Below, in pieces: positions 1 through 9,697 of a stretch of 64,000 nucleotides of DNA; position 1 is the stretch's first letter, and each line of letters starts with the position of its first letter. The translations under genes and the position numbers were made by a program. The notes beneath the pieces are model-generated. The model was not told the origin of the DNA and ran no database searches. It saw only the letters and a list, made by a program, of their open reading frames with translations. The DNA comes from Nonomuraea fuscirosea (GTDB lineage Bacteria; Actinomycetota; Actinomycetes; Streptosporangiales; Streptosporangiaceae), in the NCBI RefSeq assembly GCF_003001935.1, contig NZ_PVNG01000013.1, positions 186,001 through 250,000 of the forward strand, given 5' to 3'.

Positions 1-210
1 TGCGGGGCCATGTGGGCGCAGGCGGAGCTCTACAAGCAACTGCTGGGGGCGGGCGCCGTCGTGAGCGGCGCCGAGCTGGTGATCTCACCCGCCTGGCCGC
101 TGTTCGGCGACGACGGCCAGCTGATCGTCCCCGACCTGCGTGACCAGGTGCGCGCCGTGATCCGGCGGCTGTGCCCGTCGGACGTCATGGAACCGGTGCT
201 GTCGCTCTAG
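1..210 (+). CDS. NADPH-dependent FMN reductase-like protein, C-terminal fragment
   Basis: The reading frame is open to the left edge of the window, so only the last ~70 residues are present. The fragment reads as the end of a flavodoxin-fold NAD(P)H:flavin reductase: a helix starting near AQAELYKQL, a strand, then the typical 'FGDDGQLIVPDLRDQV' loop and final helix, where family members have an acidic 'F..DG.L.D..' turn. The cofactor-binding part lies outside. No promoter or neighbour upstream can be seen. The next gene is on the opposite strand and converges on it. The assignment rests only on the C-terminal pattern, so another flavodoxin-like reductase is possible. Confidence 0.5.
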   Translation, partial: CGAMWAQAELYKQLLGAGAVVSGAELVISPAWPLFGDDGQLIVPDLRDQVRAVIRRLCPSDVMEPVLSL

Positions 211-231
211 CCGGGACCGCCCCCGCAGCCG

Positions 232-636
232 TCACGTGTCCCAGGGCGTGCGTTTGAGCAGCCGGTCGAGCTTGATGTTCATGTCCATCGTCTCGGAGCG
301 CAGGAAGTCCATCTCGCGCCGCCACTGCTGCCTGAAGGCGTCGACCTCGCCGGCGATCCAGATCCGGATGTCCTCGACGCTCTCCATCACCGCCGGCTGC
401 GACACCTCCCTGCGCACGCCCGCGATCTCGATGCCGAACGCGGCGAACTCCTCGCTGGTCAGCATCATGCCTTGGTCCAGCCTGGCCTGCAGCTGCGCGA
501 TCCCCTCCTGCAGCTTCAGCGACCGTTCGGCGATGTCGTGCAGGAGAAGCGCCTGCCGTTCGAGTTCGCCACCGTGTTCCATCGTGGTTTCAAGATCATC
601 GACGCGGAGTTTCAAGTCGAGGATCTCCGCCCGCAT
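232..636 (-). CDS. Hypothetical coiled-coil protein
   Basis: A 134-residue soluble protein of unknown function. It is built almost wholly of charged heptad-like helices (LDLKLRVDDLETTMEHGGEL, LKLQEGIAQLQARLDQ, LRSETMDMNIKLDRLLKR), which predicts one or two long coiled coils and no membrane segment. A longer frame exists upstream. I start at ATG 636 because a strong GGGGGAGG lies 11 bases before it and nothing similar precedes the earlier ATGs; the GTG at 642 is an equally good alternative with 5-base spacing. It is convergent with the flavin reductase fragment and sits downstream of the HAD phosphatase on the same strand. I do not recognise a family. Confidence 0.55.
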   Translation of the reverse strand: MRAEILDLKLRVDDLETTMEHGGELERQALLLHDIAERSLKLQEGIAQLQARLDQGMMLTSEEFAAFGIEIAGVRREVSQPAVMESVEDIRIWIAGEVDAFRQQWRREMDFLRSETMDMNIKLDRLLKRTPWDT

Positions 637-789
637 GTCCACCGCCACCTCCCCCTTTGCCGGCCGTCCAGGTACCTGTAAGGACATCGTCGCAGCCGGT
701 GAGCGGTGCTGCCCACCCGGAGGAGAACGGCGGGTACGGATCTGTCCACCCGCCATCTCAGCGGGGTAGAGGATTCTCCCCCGGCGGCC

Positions 790-1578
790 TCAGATCAGCT
801 CGATGAGGTCGGCCACGGAGTCGACGATCAGGGAGGGGCGGTAGGGGAAGCGGTCGATCTCGTGCCGCTGGGTGACCCCGGTGAGGACGAGGATGGTGAA
901 CAGCCCCGCCTCCATGCCGGAGACGATGTCGGTGTCCATGCGGTCGCCGATCATGGCCGTGGTCTCGCTGTGGGCCTCGATCTCGTTGAGCGCGCTGCGC
1001 ATCATCCGCGGGTTGGGCTTGCCGACGAAGTAGGGCTCGACCCCGGTGGCCCTGGTGATGAGCGCGGCGACGGCGCCGCAGGCGGGCAGCGAGCCCTCGG
1101 TGGAGGGGCCGATGGGGTCGGGGTTGGTCGCGATGAAGCGGGCGCCGCCCTCGATGAGGCGGATGGCACGGGTGATCTGGGTGAAGCTGTAGGTGCGGGT
1201 CTCGCCGAGCACCACGTAGTCGGGGTCGAGGTCGGTCAGGATGTAGCCGACCTCGTGCAGCGCCGTGGTCAGGCCGGCCTCGCCGATCACGTACGCCGAG
1301 CCGCCCGCCCGCTGGTCGTCGAGGAACTGGGCGGTGGCCAGCGCGGAGGTCCAGATGGACTCGGCGGGCACGTCGAGTCCGGCGCCGGCCAGGCGTACCG
1401 ACAGGTCCCGCTGGGTGTAGATCGAGTTGTTGGTCAGGACCCGGAACTTCCGGCCGGACTCGCTGAGCCTTTTGATGAATTCGTCCGCACCTGGGACCGG
1501 ACGTCCCTCGTGGACGAGCACGCCGTCCATGTCGGACAACCAGGAGTCGATCCGCTTACGCTGAGTCACGCGGCCCAT
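790..1578 (-). CDS. HAD-IIA family (NagD-like) phosphatase
   Basis: A 262-residue haloacid-dehalogenase superfamily hydrolase of subclass IIA, the group of NagD, 4-nitrophenylphosphatase and p-nitrophenyl phosphatases. Motif I is DMDGVL with the nucleophile D16 and general acid D18. Motif II is LTNNS near residue 49. The cap carries the NPDP segment, and motif IV is GDRMDTD near residue 211, binding Mg2+. Length is normal for the family. It probably removes phosphate from a small metabolite or sugar phosphate in the cytoplasm; the substrate cannot be read from sequence. It is divergent from the M20 amidohydrolase with only 44 bases between, so the two share a promoter region. A start at the internal GTG (residue 4) is possible. 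Confidence 0.85.
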   Translation of the reverse strand: MGRVTQRKRIDSWLSDMDGVLVHEGRPVPGADEFIKRLSESGRKFRVLTNNSIYTQRDLSVRLAGAGLDVPAESIWTSALATAQFLDDQRAGGSAYVIGEAGLTTALHEVGYILTDLDPDYVVLGETRTYSFTQITRAIRLIEGGARFIATNPDPIGPSTEGSLPACGAVAALITRATGVEPYFVGKPNPRMMRSALNEIEAHSETTAMIGDRMDTDIVSGMEAGLFTILVLTGVTQRHEIDRFPYRPSLIVDSVADLIELI

Positions 1579-1622
1579 GGTACCGAGCGCGCCTTATCGA
1601 CTTCCCGCCCGGCACGTGAACA

Positions 1623-2819
1623 ATGTTCTTCATGTCGTTCATCGAATCCGCCCAGGACATGCGGGACGAGCTCGTCCGGCTCAGGCACTCCTTGCACACC
1701 ACCCCCGAGCTCGGCCTGCACCTGCCGCGTACGCAGGAGAAGGTGCTGGCGGCGCTGGAGGGACTGCCCCTGGAGATCACCACGGGGAAGACGCTCAGCT
1801 CCGTCACCGCCGTGCTGCGGGGCGGCCGGCCGGGGCCGGCGGTGCTGCTGCGGGGCGACATGGACGCCCTGCCCGTGACCGAGAAGAACGACCTGCCCTA
1901 CGTCTCCCAGCTGCCCGGCCAGATGCACGCCTGCGGGCACGACCTGCACACCGCGATGCTGGCCGGGGCGGCGCACCTGCTGAGCGCGCGGCGCGACGAG
2001 CTGGCCGGTGACGTGATCTTCATGTTCCAGCCGGGCGAGGAGGGGCACGACGGCGCCAAGCAGATGATCGGCGAGGGCGTGCTGGACGCGGCGGGGGCGC
2101 GGCCGGTGGCGGCGTACGGCATGCACGTGGTGTCGTCGATGTTGCCGCCGGGCCTGTTCGCGTCGCGGCCGGGGCCGATCATGGCGGCGGCGGACGTGTT
2201 CGCCGTGACGGTGAAGGGGCGCGGCGGGCACGGTTCGACCCCGCACATGGCGCTGGACCCGATCCAGGCGGGCTGCGAGATGGTGACCGCGATGCAGACG
2301 ATGGTGACCAGGACGTTCAACGTGTTCGACCCGGTCGTGGTGACGGTGGGCAGCTTCCACGGCGGGTCGGCGGACAACGTGATCCCCGACGAGGCCAGGT
2401 TCGAGGCGACGGTGCGCACGTTCAGCAAGGAGAACCGGGCGCTGGTCAAGCGGCGGCTGGAGGAGGTCGTGCGGGGCGTGGCCGCGGCGCACGGGCTGGA
2501 GGTGGAGACGGCGCTCGGCATGGGCTACCCGGTGACGGTCAACGACCAGGGCGAGGCCGAGTTCGTCGGCGCGACGGCGGGCGAGCTGTTCGGTCCCGGC
2601 CGTTACTTCGTCTCGCCGCAGCCGGTGATGGGGTCGGAGGACTTCTCGTACGTGCTGGAGAACGTGCCGGGCGCGTTCGTCTTCCTGGGGGCCTGCCCGC
2701 CCGGCAGGGACCCGGCGACGGCGCCCTACAACCATTCCCCCGAGGCGCAGTTCGACGACGCGGTGCTGCCCGACGGGGCCGCGCTGTACGCGTCGCTGGC
2801 CTTCTCCCGGCTGTCCTGA
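1623..2819 (+). CDS. M20D-type amidohydrolase (hippurate/N-acyl amino acid hydrolase)
   Basis: A 398-residue zinc metallopeptidase-fold amidohydrolase of the M20D family (hippuricase, IAA-amino acid hydrolase, N-acetyl-diaminopimelate deacetylase relatives). Visible motifs are CGHDLHTAML (metal ligands), EEGHDGAKQMI (catalytic Glu and ligand), the dimerisation domain with GRGGHGSTPHMALDP, and a final MGSEDFSYV. It should hydrolyse an N-acyl amino acid or small peptide derivative in the cytoplasm. The first ATG has no clear Shine-Dalgarno; a second in-frame ATG lies 9 bases later. It ends one base before the alcohol dehydrogenase, so the two form a tight pair. Whether it belongs functionally with the muropeptide locus downstream is open. 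Confidence 0.88.
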   Translation: MFFMSFIESAQDMRDELVRLRHSLHTTPELGLHLPRTQEKVLAALEGLPLEITTGKTLSSVTAVLRGGRPGPAVLLRGDMDALPVTEKNDLPYVSQLPGQMHACGHDLHTAMLAGAAHLLSARRDELAGDVIFMFQPGEEGHDGAKQMIGEGVLDAAGARPVAAYGMHVVSSMLPPGLFASRPGPIMAAADVFAVTVKGRGGHGSTPHMALDPIQAGCEMVTAMQTMVTRTFNVFDPVVVTVGSFHGGSADNVIPDEARFEATVRTFSKENRALVKRRLEEVVRGVAAAHGLEVETALGMGYPVTVNDQGEAEFVGATAGELFGPGRYFVSPQPVMGSEDFSYVLENVPGAFVFLGACPPGRDPATAPYNHSPEAQFDDAVLPDGAALYASLAFSRLS

Positions 2820-2820
2820 C

Positions 2821-3798
2821 ATGCGGGCCTGGGTGGTGGACCGGCCGGGGCCGATGGCGTCCCGGCCGCTGGCGCTGATCGAGCGGGAGGTGCCCGAGCC
2901 GGGGCCCGGCGAGGTCCTGGTGGAGGTGGAGGCGTGCGGCGTGTGCCGGACGGACCTGCACCTGGCCGAGGGCGACCTGGCACCGCGGCGGCCCAGGACC
3001 ACCCCCGGGCACCAGGTGGTGGGCCGCGTCGCGGGCGGGGCCGGCACACCCGGCGCGCGGGTGGGCGTGGCCTGGCTGCGCTCGACGTGCGGCCGGTGCC
3101 GCTACTGCCTGCGCGGCATGGAGAACCTGTGCCCTGACTCCACCTACACCGGGTGGGACGCCGACGGCGGCTACGCCGACTATCTCGTGGCGCCGGCCGA
3201 TTACGTCTATCCCCTGCCCGACGACCGTCCCGCCGAGTGGCTGGCCCCGCTGCTGTGCGCCGGGATCATCGGCTACCGGGCGCTGGCGCGGTGCGACCTG
3301 CCCTCCGGCGGGCGGCTGGGCATCTACGGGTTCGGCGCCTCGGCCCATCTGACCGCGCAGGCGGCCATCGCGCAGGGCGCCACCGTGCACGCGGTGAGCA
3401 GGTCGGAGGCTTCCCGGCGGCTGGCCCTTGAGCTGGGCGCGGCCTCGGCCGGGGACCGGCCGCCCGAGCCGCTCGACGCGGCCATTCTGTTCGCGCCCGT
3501 GGGTACCCTGGTACCACCGGCGCTCGAAGCACTCGACCGGGGCGGCACGCTCGCCGTCGCGGGCATCCACCTCACCGACGTGCCGTCGCTGAACTACGAG
3601 CGGCACCTGTTCCAGGAGCGGACGCTGCGCAGCGTGACGGCCAACACCAGGGCCGACGGGCGGGCGTATCTGGAGCTCGCGCTGGCGCATCCGCCGCGGG
3701 TGACGACGACGCCCTACCCCTTCGAGGAGGCCGGGCGGGCACTGGCCGATCTGGCCGCGGACCAGGTCAACGGCGCGGCCGTGCTGGTAAAGACCTGA
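2821..3798 (+). CDS. Zinc-dependent medium-chain alcohol dehydrogenase
   Basis: A 325-residue MDR-superfamily alcohol dehydrogenase. The catalytic zinc region is EACGVCRTDLHLAEG, and the structural-zinc lobe shows four cysteines in CGRCRYCLRGMENLC. The GroES-like domain is followed by a Rossmann fold with a glycine-rich turn (YGFGASAH), which replaces the usual GxGxxG; this is typical of the AdhP/'zinc-binding ADH' subgroup that also carries GYRAL. It would oxidise an alcohol or reduce an aldehyde with NAD(P). It starts one base after the amidohydrolase stop and is probably co-transcribed with it. The substrate is unknown. Confidence 0.85.
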   Translation: MRAWVVDRPGPMASRPLALIEREVPEPGPGEVLVEVEACGVCRTDLHLAEGDLAPRRPRTTPGHQVVGRVAGGAGTPGARVGVAWLRSTCGRCRYCLRGMENLCPDSTYTGWDADGGYADYLVAPADYVYPLPDDRPAEWLAPLLCAGIIGYRALARCDLPSGGRLGIYGFGASAHLTAQAAIAQGATVHAVSRSEASRRLALELGAASAGDRPPEPLDAAILFAPVGTLVPPALEALDRGGTLAVAGIHLTDVPSLNYERHLFQERTLRSVTANTRADGRAYLELALAHPPRVTTTPYPFEEAGRALADLAADQVNGAAVLVKT

Positions 3799-3838
3799 CC
3801 GAATGCTTGATGGCGCTTAGCACCACTTCGTACACTCA

Positions 3839-3853
3839 TGAAGGAAAGTTACA
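3839..3853. promoter_or_regulatory. Candidate operator upstream of the peptide importer
   Basis: The 15-bp string TGAAGGAAAGTTACA matches 12 of 15 positions of the string overlapping the murQ/namZ promoters (TGAAAGATATTTACA at 11682-11696), with the same TGAA...TTACA ends. It sits 25 bp upstream of the -35 box of the importer promoter. This placement suits an activator or a looped repressor. The regulator is inferred, possibly an RpiR-type MurR, and no such gene is in the window. Confidence 0.4.
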
Positions 3854-3878
3854 TTAGCCTCACAACCACTGGAGATTA

Positions 3879-3907
3879 TTGACGCTGGTTCGACGCGATC
3901 GTAATGT
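3879..3907 (+). promoter_or_regulatory. Sigma-70-type promoter of the peptide importer operon
   Basis: A -35 box TTGACG at 3879-3884 and a -10 box TAATGT at 3902-3907 are separated by 17 bp. Both are close to the housekeeping consensus and are the best match in this gap. Transcription would begin near 3914, leaving about 30 bases of leader with a GGAGCGG ribosome site before the ATG at 3944. Confidence 0.6.
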
Positions 3908-3943
3908 CCGGTCAATCCCTAGAGACATCCCCCGGAGCGGCAA

Positions 3944-5776
3944 ATGAAGCGACTGGCAGCGGTAGTGGCGTTGCTGGGCCTTGCCACCGCGACAGCGGCG
4001 TGCAGCGGCGGTACGACCAACAAGTCCGGCGGCTCGGGCGGCGGTGGAGGCGGACTCTTCACCACGATCGACGTGAACCGGCCCGGCCTTGAGGCCTCGG
4101 CCCCGGCCAACCCGTACAACCCGAAGGGCAACTCCTTCCCGGGTTACAGCTCCATGAAGCTGGGCTGGGTGGTCAACCACCTGACCGACCCGAACAAGGC
4201 GCTGCCGGGTCTGGCGGCGAGCTGGGAGCTCGCGGACGACAACTCCGCGATCACGCTGAAGCTGCAGCCGAACGCGAAGTGGTCCGACGGCAAGCCGGTC
4301 ACCGCCGAGGACGTCAAGATGTCCATCGGCATCGCCTACACGCAGGGCAGCACGGCCTTCTCGACCACGCCGGGAGCGGCGGGCGCCGCCGCGGAGGTCG
4401 AGGTCGTCGACCCGCAGACCGTCAAGATCACCCAGGACATGGCCAACCCCAGTCCGAAGTTCGCCCGCGGCGTGCTCGACACCACGATCCTGCCCGCGCA
4501 CGTGTGGAGCAGCGTGCTCCCCGCGGACTTCTGGGACAAGCTGAAGGCCGCCCGCGGTGAGGGCGCCGACGCCGAGAAGGCCCGCGAGGAGATCACCGGC
4601 CTGGGCGAGAAGGTGATCTCCTTCGCCCCGCCGAAGGACGTCTCCGCCGGCCCGTTCGTGCTGGAGCGGGTCAACCCCTCCGAGGCGCTGCTGGTCAGGA
4701 ACAAGTACTTCTTCAACGCCGCCAACGTCGCGCCGGCGCAGGTGAAGTTCCTCAACTACACCGGCAACGAGCAGATCTGGAACTACCTGACCCAGGGCAA
4801 GCTCGACCACGCCGGCTTCACCGCCGCCCCGACGGACGTGATGAACCGGATCAAGGCCGCCTCCGGCAACGAGGTCATCAAGGGTTACTCCCCCGTCGCC
4901 GTCGGCATGGCCTTCAACCAGACCAAGAAGCCGTACGACAACGTCCACGTGCGCAGGGGCCTGGCCTACCTGATCGACCGCGACCAGGTCACCAAGGTCG
5001 CCTCGCCCGAGGGCGGCACGCCCGCCGCGACGACGAGCGGCATCCACCAGAAGGCGGCGCAGGCGTGGATCCCCGAGACCGTGCCGCAGCTTGAGCAGTA
5101 CAAGCCGGACGTGGCCAAGGCCGAGACCGAGTTCAAGGAGGCCGGCCTGGTCAAGAAGGACGGCAAGTGGACGCTCTCCGACGGCTCGCCGTGGAAGGTG
5201 TCCATGCACGCGCCGTCCGGGTTCTCCGACTGGCTGTCGGCCCAGGAGAACATCAAGAGCCAGCTCGTCAAGGCCGGCGTGGACGCCGAGGTCGTGACGA
5301 CCGCCGACTACCCGCTCTACCTGGAGGAACTGGCCGCCGGCAAGTACGACGTCGGCTTCTGGCTGATGGCGCTCGGCCCCGCGCCGTACGACATCTTCCA
5401 GCGCCTCTACGGCGCCTCCAACGGCTGGAGCAACGTCGCGGGCAAGGTCACGCACAGCGCCCCCGGCAAGAACAACAACTGGATGGGCGGCCCCGAGGAG
5501 ATCGAGGTCGACGGCGAGAAGATCAACCCCGGTGAGCTGACCGGCCAGCTGAACTCCGCCGACGAGCAGGCCGCCAAGCCGATCATGGCGAAGCTGGCCA
5601 AGGCCGCCAACCAGGACCTGCCCGTCATCCAGCTCTGGGACTACATCAACGCCCAGTTCGTCAACAACAACCGTTTCACCGGCTGGCCGCACGACGACGA
5701 AGTGCTGCGCATGGGCACCGGCGTCCTGCCCTCGGGCGTGTGGATCCAGCAGGGTCTGATCAAGGCGAAGCAGTAG
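3944..5776 (+). CDS. Oligopeptide/muropeptide ABC transporter substrate-binding lipoprotein
   Basis: A 610-residue SBP_bac_5 family extracellular solute-binding protein (DppA/OppA class). A signal peptide with a lipobox places the lipidated cysteine at residue 20 (TATAAC), followed by a Gly/Ser linker. Hallmarks include the N-terminal lobe motif LKLQPNAKWSDGKPVTAEDV and the later VRRGLAYLIDRDQV segment that family members share. It captures peptide-like ligands outside the membrane and hands them to the two permeases downstream, which start 3 bases after its stop. The adjacent namZ, murQ and amidase-like genes suggest that the ligand is a muropeptide or cell-wall peptide. This is inference from context, as ordinary oligopeptides remain possible. 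Confidence 0.9.
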   Translation: MKRLAAVVALLGLATATAACSGGTTNKSGGSGGGGGGLFTTIDVNRPGLEASAPANPYNPKGNSFPGYSSMKLGWVVNHLTDPNKALPGLAASWELADDNSAITLKLQPNAKWSDGKPVTAEDVKMSIGIAYTQGSTAFSTTPGAAGAAAEVEVVDPQTVKITQDMANPSPKFARGVLDTTILPAHVWSSVLPADFWDKLKAARGEGADAEKAREEITGLGEKVISFAPPKDVSAGPFVLERVNPSEALLVRNKYFFNAANVAPAQVKFLNYTGNEQIWNYLTQGKLDHAGFTAAPTDVMNRIKAASGNEVIKGYSPVAVGMAFNQTKKPYDNVHVRRGLAYLIDRDQVTKVASPEGGTPAATTSGIHQKAAQAWIPETVPQLEQYKPDVAKAETEFKEAGLVKKDGKWTLSDGSPWKVSMHAPSGFSDWLSAQENIKSQLVKAGVDAEVVTTADYPLYLEELAAGKYDVGFWLMALGPAPYDIFQRLYGASNGWSNVAGKVTHSAPGKNNNWMGGPEEIEVDGEKINPGELTGQLNSADEQAAKPIMAKLAKAANQDLPVIQLWDYINAQFVNNNRFTGWPHDDEVLRMGTGVLPSGVWIQQGLIKAKQ

Positions 5777-5779
5777 CCT

Positions 5780-6787
5780 ATGACGCTCATCACACGGCGA
5801 CTCGCGGGCCACCTGGCCCGCGGGTTCGTCATGATCCTGGTCGTCGCGACGATCAGTTTCTTCATCGTCAACAACATCCCCGGCGACCCCATGGCCGCCC
5901 GCTACGAGAAGCTGATCGAGCAGGGGATGGCGCCGGAGGCGGCCCAGCAGGCCGTGAAGGTGCTCTACGGCTTCCAGCCGGACGGCACGCTCTGGCAGCA
6001 GTACTCCGACTACATCTCCGGTCTGCTCCGCCTCGACCTCGGCGTCTCGGTGACCAGGCCGGGGACGCCCGTGCTCGACGTGCTGACCGACGCGGCCAAG
6101 TGGACCATCGTCCCGGTGCTGGTGGGCACGCTGCTGAGCTTCCTGGTCGGGATCATCTTCGGCGTGTACGCCGCCATCAAGCGCACCGGCAAGCTCGGCG
6201 ACGCCCTGTCGATCTCCGGCTCGCTGCTGCACGGCATCCCGCAGTACGTGCTGGCGATGCTGCTGGTGGTGATCTTCGCCACGCTCATCCCCATCCTGCC
6301 CGCCGACGGCTCGGTGGACATCCTGTACGAGCCGGGCTTCAACGGCCCGTACATCGGCTCGCTGGTCGAGCACGCGGTGCTGCCGGTGCTCACGTACGCG
6401 CTGTCGGCCTACGGCGGATGGGTGCTGGCGATGAAGTCGAGCGTGGTCACCGTGCTCGGCGACGACTTCATCCTGGCCGCCGAGCTGCGCGGGGTGAAGC
6501 GCTCGATCGTCTTCCGCTACATCGCGCGCAACGCGATCCTGCCGCTGTTCACGATGCTCGCCCTGTCGCTGGGCCTGCTGCTCGGCGGCGCGGTCTTCAT
6601 CGAGAAGATCTTCAACTATCCGGGGCTCGGCTGGTTGCTCATCAGCAGCGTCACCGACCGCGACTACGCCCTGATGGGCGGGGCGTTCCTGCTGATCACC
6701 GTCGGGACCATCCTGGCCAACATCGTGGCCGACCTGTTCTACACGGTCATCGACCCGCGCGTGCGCAGCGGAGAGGAGGCGTCGTGA
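5780..6787 (+). CDS. Peptide ABC transporter permease (DppB/OppB-like)
   Basis: A 335-residue inner-membrane permease of the BPD_transp_1 family. The first transmembrane helix runs near residues 13-32 (FVMILVVATISFFIVNNIPG, ending in the typical NxxPGDP turn), followed by a large periplasmic loop and about five more helices. The cytoplasmic EAA-like loop is seen as ELRGVKRSIVFRYIARNAIL, where the ATPases dock. Length and layout are those of DppB. It pairs with the next gene to form the translocation pore. Its stop overlaps the next start by four bases (GTGA), so the two are translationally coupled. Confidence 0.92.
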   Translation: MTLITRRLAGHLARGFVMILVVATISFFIVNNIPGDPMAARYEKLIEQGMAPEAAQQAVKVLYGFQPDGTLWQQYSDYISGLLRLDLGVSVTRPGTPVLDVLTDAAKWTIVPVLVGTLLSFLVGIIFGVYAAIKRTGKLGDALSISGSLLHGIPQYVLAMLLVVIFATLIPILPADGSVDILYEPGFNGPYIGSLVEHAVLPVLTYALSAYGGWVLAMKSSVVTVLGDDFILAAELRGVKRSIVFRYIARNAILPLFTMLALSLGLLLGGAVFIEKIFNYPGLGWLLISSVTDRDYALMGGAFLLITVGTILANIVADLFYTVIDPRVRSGEEAS

Positions 6788-7689
6788 GTGCCACGCTGAT
6801 TCCCGAGACCGGCTCGGCCGCCTCGGAGATGCGCCGCAACTTCTGGCGCGGCGTGTGGCGGGTGATGCGGCGCAAGCCCAGCCGCCTGGTCGGGGTCGTC
6901 ATCATCGCGGGCTTCATCCTCATGGGGGTCGTGGGGCCGATGGTGCTGCCCGAGCACCTGCCCTCCGACACGAACGCGATCACCCAGGCGCCCAGCTGGG
7001 AGCACTGGTTCGGCACCGACCCGCAGGGCAGGGACGTGCTCGCGCTGGTCATCACCGGCTCGCGGTACGTGCTGCTCACCGCCGCGGTGACCGCGGTCAT
7101 CACGGTCGTCGTGGGCACCGCGATCGGCCTGTTCTCCGGCTTCAAGCGGGGCCGCTGGGACACCGTGCTGATGCGGTTCACCGACATGAAGCTCACCATC
7201 CCCGGCCTGCCGCTGCTGCTGGTGCTGGCCACCGTGTGGCAGTTCGGCAGCCCGCTGCAGATGGGCCTGGTGCTGGGCCTGCTCGGCTGGGGCGGCGTGG
7301 CTAGGGCGGTGCGCTCCCAGACGCTGTCGCTGCGCGAGCGCGGCTTCATCGAGGCGGCGCGCGGGCTGGGCCTGTCCACGAGGCACATCATCGGCAAGGA
7401 ACTGCTGCCGAGCATGGCGCCGTACATCGCGATGAACATGCTCATCTCGGTGACCGGTGCGGTGTACTCCCAGGTGGGCCTGTTCTTCCTGGGCGTGCTG
7501 CCGTACGAGTCGGACAACTGGGGCGTCATGCTCAACCTGGCCGTGTTCCAGGCCGGCGCCATGATCACACCGAACGCGCTCGGCTACCTGCTGGCCCCGC
7601 TGCTGGCGATCCTGCTGCTCACGCTCGGCATCGTGCTCGTGGTCGACGCCATGGACGAGATCTTCAATCCCCGGCTGCGCGAGGAGTAA
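6784..7689 (+). CDS. Peptide ABC transporter permease (DppC/OppC-like)
   Basis: A 301-residue permease, second half of the channel. It begins at GTG 6784 inside the preceding stop. A cytoplasmic N-terminus with the family's RRKPSRLVGVV stretch precedes the first helix, then comes the periplasmic segment ending HWFGTDPQGRDVLA, a strong DppC/OppC signature. The EAA loop is EAARGLGLSTRHIIGKELLP. Six transmembrane helices are predicted. It heterodimerises with the DppB-like subunit. The gap to the ATPase gene downstream is two bases. Confidence 0.92.
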   Translation: MSATLIPETGSAASEMRRNFWRGVWRVMRRKPSRLVGVVIIAGFILMGVVGPMVLPEHLPSDTNAITQAPSWEHWFGTDPQGRDVLALVITGSRYVLLTAAVTAVITVVVGTAIGLFSGFKRGRWDTVLMRFTDMKLTIPGLPLLLVLATVWQFGSPLQMGLVLGLLGWGGVARAVRSQTLSLRERGFIEAARGLGLSTRHIIGKELLPSMAPYIAMNMLISVTGAVYSQVGLFFLGVLPYESDNWGVMLNLAVFQAGAMITPNALGYLLAPLLAILLLTLGIVLVVDAMDEIFNPRLREE

Positions 7690-7691
7690 CG

Positions 7692-8686
<995 letters not shown>

Positions 8687-8690
<4 letters not shown>

Positions 8691-9697
8691 TCACCGGGAC
8701 CGGGGTCGTCAAGACCTTCAAGCAGCGGGGCAAGATGCTCGGCGCGCGCGAGGTGCGGGCGCTGCGGGGCGTGGACTTCGCCATCCCCAAGGGCGGGGCG
8801 GCCTCGTTCATCGGCGAGTCCGGGTGCGGGAAGACCACGCTGGGGCGGATCATCGCGGGGCTGGAGACGTACGACGAGGGCGAGATCGAGATCGGCGGCG
8901 TCCCCATGTCGGGGCTCAAGCACAAGCAGCGCCAGCCGCACTTCCGCAAGATCCAGATGATCCACCAGGACCCGTACTCGGCCCTGAACCCGACCAGGAC
9001 CGTGCACCAGACGCTGCACGCCCCGCTGACCCTGCGGGCCGGGCAGACCGGGCGTTCGCGGGCGTGGATCGAGGAGCGGGCGGCCGAGGTGCTGTCGCTG
9101 GTCGGGCTGGATCCCGGCACGGTGCTGTCGCGCTATCCGCACCAGTTGTCCGGCGGCATGCGCCAGCGGGTGGTCATCGCCCGCGCGCTGACCGTGGACC
9201 CCGAGATGCTGGTCGCCGACGAGGCCGTGTCGATGATCGACGTCTCGCTCCGGCTGGGCATCCTGGCGCTGCTGAAGGACCTGCGCGAGCGGCTCGGGGT
9301 CAGCGTGCTGTTCATCACGCACGACGTGGCCACCGCCCGCTACATCGGCGCCGACGGCGAGCTGTACGTCATCTACCGGGGGCAGGTCGTCGAGCGCGGC
9401 GCCGTGGACACGATCATCGCCGATCCCGTGCACCCGTACACGCAGTCGCTGCTGTCGGCCATCCCCGTGCTGCACGGCCTGGAGCAGCCGGGCGAGCAGC
9501 CCGTGATGCCGCTGGAGTCGCTGGACGAGAGCCAGTCCGACGCGGGCTGCCTGTTCGCCCGCCGCTGCCCGTTCAGGGGCGAGCGGTGCGCCGAGGAGCG
9601 GCCGCTGCTGCGGATCACCGAGGGGGCGCCGCAGGAGCACGCGTGCTTCTACCCCGAGCGCCGCGACGTGATCGCCCGGCCGATGAGCGAGGTGTGA
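8687..9697 (+). CDS. Peptide ABC transporter ATP-binding protein (DppF/OppF-like)
   Basis: A 336-residue second ATPase of the importer, starting at the ATG that overlaps the previous stop (ATGA). Walker A is GESGCGKTTL, the Q-loop sits in IHQDPYSALNP, and the signature is LSGGMRQRVVIARAL. Walker B is LVADEAVSMID, where the usual 'DEP' is 'DEA' and 'ALD' is 'MID', a variant found in some DppF-like subunits. The C-terminal cysteine cluster is again present (GCLFARRCPFRGERC). With the DppD-like protein it forms the heterodimeric motor of the importer. Confidence 0.9.

Noticed and set aside
3860..6373. An 837-codon open frame antisense to the peptide importer genes
   Set aside because: It mirrors the real genes codon for codon, is full of His/Arg/Val low-complexity sequence, and overlaps strongly conserved proteins; it is a GC-rich shadow.
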